Positions 6,901 through 12,709 of a stretch of 12,709 nucleotides of DNA are shown here, piece after piece. The stretch is from contig CALGGP010000263.1 of the NCBI GenBank assembly GCA_937915885.1, forward strand, positions 1-12,709. The letters run 5' to 3'. Made by a program: the position numbers and the translations under genes. Numbering within the stretch: the stretch's first letter is position 1; each line of letters opens with the position of its first letter. The stretch is from an uncultured Selenomonadales bacterium. Lineage in GTDB: Bacteria; Bacillota; Negativicutes; Selenomonadales; Selenomonadaceae. The notes beneath the pieces are model-generated. The model did not search any database. It saw nothing but the letters and a program-made list of their open reading frames with translations, and was not told the origin of the DNA.

Positions 6901-7643
6901 ACGATCCCTCGACCAATGCCGCCTTCGTCACCGACTTTGATAACATCGTCGACGCCCTTACCGACAATCGCATCACCTTCGACAGCGGCGCTTTCGCGGT
7001 CGACGGCTTCAACTTCGTCGTCGATTCCGCGTCCGCCGACGCCGAGCCTTTGATCGTCAATCTCATCGACGCCGATAACAATCTCCGTCGAGTGATCGCG
7101 TCTTCAAACGGCGGCTCCGTCGACGGCTCCGACGCCTCCGACGCTATGATTTACGTCGGCAATCGCGACGCCTCCTCGACGCTCATCGGCTCCAATAACA
7201 ACGATACGTTTGTCGGCGGCGACGGCGACCGCATCATTACCGGCGCGGGCACCAATGCCGTTGAGCTCGTTAATTCCTCCGACGGCGGCGCTGTGATCGA
7301 TCAGACCGTCGAAAACAGCCGACGCACCGTCAACAACATCAGCGGCTATGATGCGCTCAAGAATACGATCCGCATCACCGCCGATGCCTTCAACGATATC
7401 GACGCCTCCTTCGACGACGGTCAGCTGTCGACCAAGCACGGCAACGTCACGAATAATTTCATAACCACCGGCACGGCGGCGGCGCTCGACGACATCATCA
7501 GCGTCCCGCTCGACGACATCATTGATAAGCCCGTCGGCAACGATATTGCTGCAGACGATTCTCCCAACCTCCGCGCGGATAATATAATGATCGGCGGCGC
7601 CGACAAACAAATCGGCACTCAAAAATTTTTCAAGCGCAAGTAA
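3978..7643 (+). CDS. Giant secreted beta-helix / repeat-stalk surface protein, 1,221 aa
   Basis: AAAGGAG nine bases before the ATG fixes the start. Residues 1-31 are a Sec signal peptide ending Ala-Ser-Ala. Residues about 35-108 are Gly/Met/Pro-rich, including two copies of GGEMGTPP. Residues about 109-515 form a parallel beta-helix domain of a family common in Clostridia: GMNAALL-like YGLNAAVL, GVFSYGG, SGGIMTTGGG, APIRTDRGGG, GSPAIYSTAD, TIMIYQSMSGDAD and CDDGWSG are its landmarks. Then come five EDTTSx repeats (520-549), a 140-residue Asp/Ser/Ala tract (552-691), nineteen 9-residue DDTTSTA-type repeats (695-865), and a C-terminal Asn/Asp/Gly-rich domain (866-1221) with an RTX-like GAGNDTIYAS. 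No LPXTG, SLH or autotransporter barrel is seen. An adhesin or surface-layer-like role is an inference. Codon use changes sharply near 4,600-4,640. Confidence 0.85.
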   Translation: MKTRKMFCVFLSAVLMISVFSAGGFTLDASAASDTLPPAMPDGDRPGDPPDGMGGMPGGEMGTPPDGAFGGEMGTPPEGGKPDGAPDGMGGMGGMPGGGPGTSNADIDYSGAVEITSAETQEDQSYKTAEADQSALLISTSEDVTIINPSVVKTGDSDGGDNCNFYGLNAAVLVKDGSVTTIEGGSVTSDAEGANGVFSYGGNGGTNGAAGDGTTVYVSNMTITTTGGNSGGIMTTGGGKTVARNLDITTQGQSSAPIRTDRGGGNVTVEGGTYTSNGLGSPAIYSTADIVVSDATLTSNLSEGVCIEGQNSVALTNCTLTANNTQTNGQATFLDTIMIYQSMSGDADSGQSTFSMTGGVLNSQNGHVFHVTNTSALITLDNVTINNGDENGVLLSVCDDGWSGASNVATLSASNQTLEGDILVGSDSTLTMNLTGSTLRGAVSGSITNAAGTSVSTSVGTVNVTLDSDSKWYLTGDANITSFSGDAANIINNGFTVYVNGTALDGTTESDNGDDTSASEDTTSEEDTTSAEDTTSSEDTTSAEDTTSEEGDADSDADSDTDSDADSDADSDADSDADSDADSDADSDADSDTDSDADSDTDSDADSDADSDADADSDADSDADSDADSDADSDADSDADADSDADSDADSDADSDADSDADSDADSDADSDADSDADSDADSDADSDADDTSVPSDDTTSTAPVDDTTSTAPVDDTTSTAPVDDTTSTAPVDDTTSTAPVDDTTSTAPVDDTTSTAPVDDTTSTAPVDDTTSTAPVDDTTSTAPVDDTTSTAPVDDTTSTAPVDDTTSTAPVDDTTSTAPVDDTTSTAPVDDTTSTAPVDDTTSTAPVDDTTSTAPVDDTTSVAVISDDTVINLSSSGESADITLGSGNQNVTLSNAGGSTAIVDQYATGSKVISAGTHGDILINQSNNANVTLQSGAGNDTIYASGSGNELVDLTSGGSDRIYAPYGVNSQGYDPSTNAAFVTDFDNIVDALTDNRITFDSGAFAVDGFNFVVDSASADAEPLIVNLIDADNNLRRVIASSNGGSVDGSDASDAMIYVGNRDASSTLIGSNNNDTFVGGDGDRIITGAGTNAVELVNSSDGGAVIDQTVENSRRTVNNISGYDALKNTIRITADAFNDIDASFDDGQLSTKHGNVTNNFITTGTAAALDDIISVPLDDIIDKPVGNDIAADDSPNLRADNIMIGGADKQIGTQKFFKRK
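4080..4290 (+). repeat. Gly/Met/Pro-rich low-complexity N-terminal segment
   Basis: Just after the signal peptide the protein reads as about 70 residues of Gly, Met, Pro and Asp in motifs such as GGMPGG, DGMGG and GGEMGTPP (two copies). This looks like a flexible linker between export signal and beta-helix. Similar leaders occur on Clostridia members of this beta-helix family. Confidence 0.6.
5535..5624 (+). repeat. Five 18-bp repeats encoding EDTTSx
   Basis: Five adjacent 6-residue units read EDTTSE, EDTTSA, EDTTSS, EDTTSA and EDTTSE. They share the DTTS core with the later 27-bp repeats and mark the start of the stalk. Confidence 0.85.
5631..6050 (+). repeat. 420-bp Asp/Ser/Ala tract (DADS repeats)
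   Basis: The 140 codons here are almost entirely Asp alternating with Ser, Ala or occasionally Thr, in DADS, DTDS and DADADS units. Third positions vary freely (GAT/GAC, TCC/TCT/AGC/AGT, GCT/GCA). The strongly acidic, unfolded tract resembles in character the SD repeats of Gram-positive adhesin stalks and may bind divalent cations or carry glycans on Ser. These roles are inferred. Confidence 0.88.
6060..6572 (+). repeat. Nineteen 27-bp repeats encoding P[V/S]DDTTSTA
   Basis: The first unit is PSDDTTSTA, followed by eighteen units of PVDDTTSTA, the last ending TTSVA. Units are joined head to tail without spacers and always in frame. All base differences between inner units are synonymous. The Thr/Ser/Pro content suits an extended, possibly glycosylated stalk. 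Confidence 0.92.
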
Positions 7644-7664
7644 ATTGATCACGGAGATCATTCG

Positions 7665-7692
7665 GGCGGGCATTGAGGCGCGCCTTTTTTTT
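7665..7692 (+). terminator. Rho-independent terminator of the giant repeat protein gene
   Basis: GGCGGGC (7665-7671) pairs with GCGCGCC (7678-7684), six of seven bases, with a six-base loop and then eight T residues (7685-7692). It begins 21 bases after the stop codon. The RTX-like pseudogene begins directly behind it, so that frame has no transcript from this promoter unless there is read-through. Confidence 0.75.
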
Positions 7693-7715
7693 CGCGCTTA
7701 GTAAGCTCTAATACT

Positions 7716-8201
7716 TTGCTAAGCGGCTCCGCAGAGGCGGATAGCATTAGAAACTACGAAGGCTCAAATGTAACGATCCAAGCTGGAGCCAACATCGTCA
7801 ATAATAACCAAGGAACCAACTCAGTGATCGACGGCGGGGCGGAAGTGTCGATTAACGGCGGCACCGGCGACAACACCATTACCAACTCTTCAGGCGGCTC
7901 GAACGTGACGATCACCGCAGGCTCAGGCGCTGACAAAATTTCCAACGCCGCATCCAACGTCACGATCGATGCGGGCGATGGCGACGACTCGATCGCTCTC
8001 ACCGACTACTCCTCTGCGGTTTCACTCAAGCCCGGCGGCGGCACCGACATCATCTCCCTCGGCTCGGGCTCCGGCAATGTCATCTACCACTCCGCAGGCA
8101 ACGAACTCATCTACGGCTACGCACCGTCACAACCATTCGTCTCGACAGCGGCGAATACGACTCAACCGTCAAAAACGGCGAAGATCCCTATGATGTGGTG
8201 A
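7716..8201 (+). pseudogene. RTX-like giant gene, fragment A (5'-truncated)
   Basis: This is the first piece of a repeat gene that runs to about 11,900 in four linked frames. The frame is open from 7677, directly behind a TGA, but the only start available is a TTG at 7716 without a ribosome binding site or signal peptide. The first residues already read as mid-protein repeat (SGSAEADSIRNYEGSNVTI). Units of the form NVTIxAGxGxDxIxN repeat about every 18-20 residues, close to the RTX calcium-binding pattern GGxGxDxUx, for example DAGDGDDSIAL and NGGTGDNTITN. From about 8,122 the meaning moves to the next frame, where residues GEYDSTVKNGEDPYDVVIVV and ITIDGGLGTDVLLTD continue up to about 8,280. 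The last 25 residues of this frame are therefore out-of-frame tail. Confidence 0.7.
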
Positions 8202-9500
8202 TCGTCGTCAACGCAAATGAGTCGATCACCATCGACGGAGGACTCGGCACAGACGTCTTGCTCACCGACAAGGAAGGCACGGCTCGAACGTCTTGATTGT
8301 CGGCGGCGACGATGCCGATTCAATCACCGTCGCGGGCGGCGCCAATGTCACCGTCAACGGCGGCAAGGGCAGCGATCAAGTGACCATCACCGGCGAAGAA
8401 ACCGGCAAAGTGATCATTCGCTACTCGGACGGCGACGGCAACGATAACATCACCGGATTTAGAGCGACCGACGAACTTCATCTCGATCACACCATCAGAG
8501 GCGCACTCGAGACCGGCGCGAGCGATGTCGTTTTGCATTTCGGCGACAGCGATCTTACTCTTGTCAACGCCGCTACACTCGAAACGCTCCTGATTCGTAA
8601 CGAAAATGGCACTTACGACGGCATCAACACAACTAACGCGGAGCAGTCGTCGCTCGAGGGCAGCTTCTTCAACGACACCATCACCAACAGCAGTGAGAAC
8701 GCCACTATCGACGGCGGCTTAGACGACGACTCGAGCAATAACACTGCCGCGAGCGCGGTGATCGTCGGAAATGTCGGCAACGATCAGATTGTCAACAGCG
8801 GCTCGGGCGCGACGATCAACGGCGGAGCAGGCAACGATACCATCACCAACGAAACGGGCGGCGACGACAGCGATACGCTCATCAACTCCGCAACGGGCGC
8901 GACACTCGACGGCGGCGCGGGCGCGGATTCGATCTTCAATAAGGCGGATAAGACCACGGTCGATGCGGGCACGGGCGCCGACACCGTCTCGAATACGGGC
9001 GCGGAAGTTTCGATTTATGTCGGCTCCGAAGCCTCGACGATCACAAATGCCGGAACGAATGTCTCAATCCTCGGCGGTGCCGGTAATGATTAAATCGTCA
9101 ACAGCGCGACGGCGAATGTCACGATCACGACGGGCAACGGCAATAACACCGTCTCCAACAGCGGAGTAAAAGTCTCGATAGTCGGCGGCGAAGGCAATGA
9201 TTCGATCATTAACAGCGCAAATCAAGTGACGCTCGACGGCGAAGCCGACACCGATTATATTTCAAATAGCGGCGCGGAAGTGTTGATTGATGGCGGCAGA
9301 GGCAATGATACGATCCTCAACGACGCGACGGGCACGAAGATAACGATCGACGGCGGCGAAGGCGATGATTCGATCTCTAACAGCGGCGCGAGTGTGATGA
9401 TTGACGTTGGCGCGGGAGCCGACTACGTTTCCAACAGCGGCTCGACGGTGACGATCTCGGGCGGCGAAGGCGCCGATTCGATCATCAACTCGGCGGCGTC
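7740..9500 (+). repeat. RTX-like Gly/Asp repeat region
   Basis: Across three frames the translated sequence repeats a unit of roughly 18-20 residues, x-V-x-I-x-G-G-x-G-x-D-x-I-x-N-S-x. Its core resembles the calcium-binding nonapeptide of RTX proteins, although Ser/Asn replaces some consensus positions. A stacked beta-roll that needs calcium is the expected fold. Confidence 0.65.
8281..9093 (+). pseudogene. RTX-like giant gene, fragment B (ends in nonsense codon)
   Basis: From about 8,281 the repeat protein continues in a third frame with GSNVLIVGGDDADSITVAGG. A globular stretch follows (about 8,400-8,640), then a dense set of RTX-like units: IDGGLDDD, INGGAGNDTITN, LDGGAGADSIFN, DAGTGADTVSN and ILGGAGND. 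The frame stops at TAA (9091-9093). Directly before it the protein reads GGAGND and directly after it IVNSATANVTI. An earlier unit reads GNVGNDQIVNSG, so the TAA stands exactly where a Gln codon (CAA) is predicted. One C-to-T change explains the stop. No plausible ribosome binding site starts this fragment, so it is a piece of a longer gene. Confidence 0.7.
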
Positions 9501-10101
9501 GTTCGGCAACAAGATCAACGCCTCGGCAGTCACAGCAATTAATATCACGGTCAATTCGAGCAGCGACATCACCGGCAGCATCAGCGAAGGCACTTTGACG
9601 TTGACGGTCGGAACGAGCGGCGCATCGATCGGCTCGGACGGCTCGACGACGATCACCTCGGGCGATGAGACGAGCGACGGTGGCTATATCGATCGCAAGA
9701 TCGGAGCGGCGATTGCCGACGCATTGATGAGCAATCTCATCGAAGGTTACAGCGCTCTGCCGGAGTATATCCGCGCGGGTCTGCAAGCGTTGGTGGTTGG
9801 CGCCGATGACACTCTCGAGACGCAATTAGCGGCATTGATATCTGCAGACGTAGTTACGAATTTGATGGACGGCAGCGACAATGCGGCGAAGGGCTACGTC
9901 CTGTTGAGATCAACGACATTGCAAACGACTTGGCGATCACGGTCAGCGGCGCGTTTGGCGATGGCACGTCGGCGGACTCGTTCACTCTCAATAAAGACGG
10001 CTTGTCGATTGCTGAAGGCGCCTTCACCAACAAAGCGGACTTCCACATTGAAGGCTTTGATGGCGCCGCGATCAGTATCGGCTCGACGGCTTATGTGTTG
10101 A
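9094..10101 (+). pseudogene. RTX-like giant gene, fragment C
   Basis: The same frame as fragment B resumes right after the TAA with more units (SIVGGEGNDSIIN, LIDGGRGNDTILN, TIDGGEGDDSISN, TISGGEGADSIIN) to about 9,500. A non-repeat region follows: a Ser/Thr/Ile-rich beta stretch, then residues IDRKIGAAIADALMSNLIEG and LPEYIRAGLQALVVG, which look helical and globular. At about 9,898-9,903 the meaningful sequence moves to another frame (VEINDIANDLAITVSGAFGDG), again equal to loss of one base. The Arg/Ser-rich end of this frame up to 10,101 is out-of-frame tail. The GTG at 9226 has no convincing ribosome binding site and is not accepted as a true start. Confidence 0.68.
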
Positions 10102-11905
10102 CGGACATCGACGGCAATACTTTAAATGGCGCGGAACTCAATTTGTGGACTTCGCTCGACGGCGGCTTCTCCTACAACAATCAGCTCACAGTGACGGGCG
10201 TCAGCTCTTACGAGACGATCAAAGTCATCGACGGCGGGCTCAACTTCCTCAACTCTGGCGTCACTCTCGATCACAACATCCACATCAAAGGCACCGAAAA
10301 TGTTTCTGTCAATGGCGCCAATTGGACGTTGCTCGATGGCGACTTCGACGACAGCAACGGGCGCGAGTTGGCGCACACTCCTCAGACTTTGACGACTATC
10401 ACCTACGACGGCACTACTTACAAGTGGCTTGACGGCAATTCTCGTGAGATGACGGTCGGCGCTTTCGCCAACGATGAATTTTATGGATTCTCTTCTACTA
10501 ACGACAGCTTGACGCTTGGATCAACCGATAAAGAAGTGTCGGTGAGCGTAGGCGGCGGGACTTTGCACCTCTACAGTGATAGTAGCCTCGCGGGGGCGCT
10601 GAATGTCGGCGATGCTTGGCTCAATGGCTCGATAGATGTTGACGCGAACGCCCTCGACGCATGGATCGTCGACGGCAACTCGATCGTCCTCTCGACGGTC
10701 GACGGCGGCATAACGATTGGCGGCATTGAACCGACAACGCTGACGTATCTTGTGACAGCAGATGACCGTATAACAATAAAGGGCTTGGAACTCGGCGAGA
10801 AGCTGACGATTGACGGCAGCACAGTGGTCGGGAATGTCGATAACGCCGGTGATAGCATCAATGGGTACGTATTGACAAAGGGCGAAGACGGTTGGATGTT
10901 CGCTGATAGCGACTCCGATTCTGACAGCGACGCGGACTCTGATGCAGACTCCGATGCAGATTCCGATAGCGACACCACCTCGCCGCCCGACGACACCACC
11001 TCCACCGCGCCGCCCGACAACACCGTCATCCCGAGTGCACAGGAAATCATCGACAGCTACTCCTATCGCTTCACCGATGTAACTGTCGATACTCATGTCG
11101 AAGTCAACGACGACGGTTCCGTCACTAAGACCGCCGACACCACCGACATAAAAGACGACGAGGCGCTCACCATCTCCGACGCCGACTCCGACACTTCAAC
11201 TACTACCGTCGTCGACCTCAGCGACACCGATGCGCGCGTCAAGGTCGAGCTCGGCGATGGCAATCAAAATGTCCAACTGTCCGACAAGGGCGGCTCGATG
11301 GCGATCGTCGATGAAGGTACAACAGGCGAGAAGAATATCAGCGCAGGCGATAGCGGCGATATTCTCATCAACTTATCGACCGACGCCGAAGTCAATATGA
11401 TCGGCGGAGCTGGCGACGATCTCTTTTACGCATCAGGCGGCGACAACGAAACGATTGATCTGACGGCAGGCGGCGTTAATACCGTCAACGCAGTCAACGG
11501 CGCTAACATCAACTTCATCCGCACCGCCGCCAACGCCTTTGCCTCTGCCACTGCCCGATTCATCAACGGAATCCTTGTCACCAAGATTGGACAGACCACC
11601 AACAACTTCTTGACAGGCACGACGCGCAACGTTCGCACCCTCCGCTCCGTCGACAACACCAACGCCTTTGCTGACAATTCGACTCTCACTGTCGACAGCA
11701 CCGCTTCAACTATCGAGGCGCGCTTGACTGACGCCGAGCACGTTGTGCTCAATGCAAGTGAGTACACCGGCGACGCGGTCTTGATCGGCAACGACAACGA
11801 TAACGTCATCTTCGGCGGCACGGGCGATAACAGCCTCTGGGGCGGCGACAGCGGCGACGATACGTTGTTCGGAGGCACGGGCTCGAACGAGTACATTTAC
11901 CGGAC
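9903..11905 (+). pseudogene. RTX-like giant gene, fragment D with stalk and C-terminal module
   Basis: This frame carries about 330 residues of beta-rich sequence without clear RTX repeats (9,905-10,900), then a short Asp/Ser tract and two DDTTSTA-like units (about 10,905-11,025). The C-terminal module that follows is homologous to the end of the upstream giant protein: GDGNQNVQLSDKGGSMAIVD here against GSGNQNVTLSNAGGSTAIVD there, and both continue with ISAG..GDILIN and YASG...E..DLT.GG. At its end are RTX-like units (VIFGGTGDNSLWGG, DDTLFGGTGSNEYIY). The likeness to repeat sequence stops near 11,900. The open frame then runs by chance to 12,614, antisense through hpf, without its own stop. 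The 3' end is therefore truncated about 20 bases from the hpf terminator. Confidence 0.68.
10905..11025 (+). repeat. Short Asp-Ser plus DDTTSTA linker, paralogous to the upstream stalk
   Basis: About 24 residues of DSDSD and DADSD are followed by PPDDTTSTAPPDNT. This is the same order of elements as the long stalk at 5,631-6,572, but with roughly one sixth of the acidic tract and two instead of nineteen DDTTSTA units. Confidence 0.75.
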
Positions 11906-11925
11906 GGCGCCCCACTTTTTATTGC

Positions 11926-11958
11926 AAAAAAAATCGGCAACTCCGCGCGGAGCCGCCG
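11926..11958 (-). terminator. Rho-independent terminator of hpf
   Basis: On the minus strand CGGCGGCTCC (11958-11949) pairs with GGAGTTGCCG (11944-11935): ten pairs including two G-T, a GCGC loop, then A and eight T residues (11933-11926). It starts 21 bases after the hpf stop. Confidence 0.9.
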
Positions 11959-11978
11959 TATTATGTCGGATCGAAAAA

Positions 11979-12527
11979 TTATTTGCCGGACTCGAGCAGA
12001 CCGTAGGCGCCGTCATTGCGCTTGTAAACCACGCAAATTTCCTCCGTATTCGAGTCGCGGAAGACGAAGAAATTGTGATTGAGCAGATTCATCTGCATGA
12101 TGGCCTCTTGCACGTCCATCGGCTTGACGGAAAATCTTTTCGTCTTGACGACGGGATATTCTTCGCCCGCATCTTCCTGCTCGGGACGGAATTTCGACTC
12201 CTCGATGATCTCCGCCTTGAATCCGCCGCTGCGGAACCGCTTTGCAAGTTTCGTCTTCTGCTTATGAATTTGACGCTCGAGCTTCTCAACGACCAGATCG
12301 ATCGAAGTGTACATGTCGGTGGTGGACTCTTCGCCGCGCAATTGCAGACCCGACGGAACCTCGACAGTCACCTCGACGACGTGCCTGCCCTTGTTGACTT
12401 TCAACAGGACGGAAATGTTATCGACGCGATCGAAATATTTAGTGACCTTGCCGACGCGCTTTTCAACGTAATCGCGGAGCGGCTGAGTGATCTCGATGTT
12501 CTTGCCCCTGATAGTGAACTCTGCCAT
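11979..12527 (-). CDS. hpf: Ribosome hibernation promoting factor, long form
   Basis: This 182-residue protein is the long form of HPF (also called YvyD/RaiA-like), which dimerises 70S ribosomes into inactive 100S particles in stationary phase. Residues 1-about 97 are the ribosome-binding beta-alpha-beta-beta-beta-alpha domain: FTIRGKNIEITQPLRDYVEK, ITKYFD-like VTKYFDRVDN, then GRHVVEVTVEVP and LRGEESTTDMYTSIDLVVEKLERQI. A charged linker follows (about 98-125). The C-terminal dimerisation domain (about 126-182) has the signature KTKRFSVKPMDVQEAIMQMNLLNHNFFVFRD (split here as KTKRFSVKPM and the rest) and VVYKRNDGAYGLLE. The start at 12527 is chosen over a Met eight codons upstream because the family begins with MA-F-x-I-R-G and AAGGGAG lies ten bases before it. 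The sequence looks like Negativicutes homologues. Confidence 0.95.
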   Translation of the reverse strand: MAEFTIRGKNIEITQPLRDYVEKRVGKVTKYFDRVDNISVLLKVNKGRHVVEVTVEVPSGLQLRGEESTTDMYTSIDLVVEKLERQIHKQKTKLAKRFRSGGFKAEIIEESKFRPEQEDAGEEYPVVKTKRFSVKPMDVQEAIMQMNLLNHNFFVFRDSNTEEICVVYKRNDGAYGLLESGK

Positions 12528-12709
12528 ATCAAAACAACTCCCTTCGTACAATATCTTGCCTTCGCTAATATTCTTCGCGGCGTCTTAAAATCCTTTCATC
12601 GATCCAAAAATTAAAATGTCATGGGGCGGACGATGATGGGGCGCCGCCGTCGCTCCCGCCCACCAATGTCGGCGCCCAACAGAGGACAGCGGTTCCCACC
12701 CGCAGATCG
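12528..12709. other. Upstream region of hpf, no gene recognised
   Basis: The first 90 bases before hpf are A+T-rich and should hold its promoter, but no box pair is convincing. From about 12,620 the sequence is G+C-rich, and short open frames on both strands match nothing I know. It may be the end of a neighbouring gene cut by the window edge. Confidence 0.35.

Noticed and set aside
9262..9825. 187-residue minus-strand open frame and similar ones at 7,104-7,673 and 10,521-11,096
   Set aside because: Their composition is that expected of the complement of Gly/Asp/Asn repeats (Ala, Asp, Arg, Ile, Val). No start signals or known motifs.
11906..12614. Extension of the RTX-like frame to 12,614
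   Set aside because: The residues are the antisense of hpf and of its terminator, with no repeat character. The frame stays open by chance.

Overview
The window looks like bacterial DNA of the phylum Bacillota, and it appears to carry two backgrounds. The left part (about 1-4,600) reads like Clostridia, probably Lachnospiraceae-like. It holds a secreted SIMPL-domain protein, two small genes, a MATE transporter, a MOSC protein, and the start of a secreted beta-helix protein with a Gly/Met/Pro-rich N-terminus. The right part (about 4,600-12,709) is richer in G+C and prefers TCG and ACG codons. It ends in a long-form ribosome hibernation factor whose sequence resembles Negativicutes (didermic Bacillota). 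The switch falls inside one open reading frame, at about 4,600-4,640, so either a gene was rebuilt by recombination or two genomes were joined in assembly. These taxonomic statements rest on recognising protein families and on hand codon counts, not on a search.

Layout: a terminator tail (1-12); SIMPL protein (145-837, +) with promoter and terminator; a 74-aa membrane protein (882-1106, -) and a 57-aa basic protein (1160-1333, -), linked by a hairpin and a promoter; a thioredoxin-like gene remnant (1604-1732, -); MATE transporter (1860-3215, +); MOSC protein (3339-3797, -); a divergent regulatory region with a dyad; a 1,221-residue repeat protein (3978-7643, +) and its terminator; a decayed or mis-sequenced RTX-like giant gene (about 7,716-11,900, +); and hpf (11979-12527, -) with a strong terminator. 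I see no rRNA, tRNA, CRISPR array or insertion sequence. The last 180 bases hold nothing I can name.

The centre of interest is the pair of giant surface-type proteins. The first has, in order, a signal peptide, a Clostridia-type parallel beta-helix, short EDTTS repeats, a 140-residue Asp/Ser/Ala tract, nineteen 9-residue DDTTSTA-type repeats and a C-terminal domain. The second carries RTX-like Gly/Asp repeats and unique regions, followed by a much shorter version of the same Asp-Ser plus DDTTSTA linker and a clear homologue of the same C-terminal domain. I read this as a modular family in which different N-terminal parts are placed on a common stalk plus end module. The second gene lacks a start and a natural end, has three shifts of reading frame (all equal to loss of one base) and one in-frame TAA where the repeat predicts a Gln codon. 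It is therefore either a pseudogene or a product of uncorrected sequencing errors.
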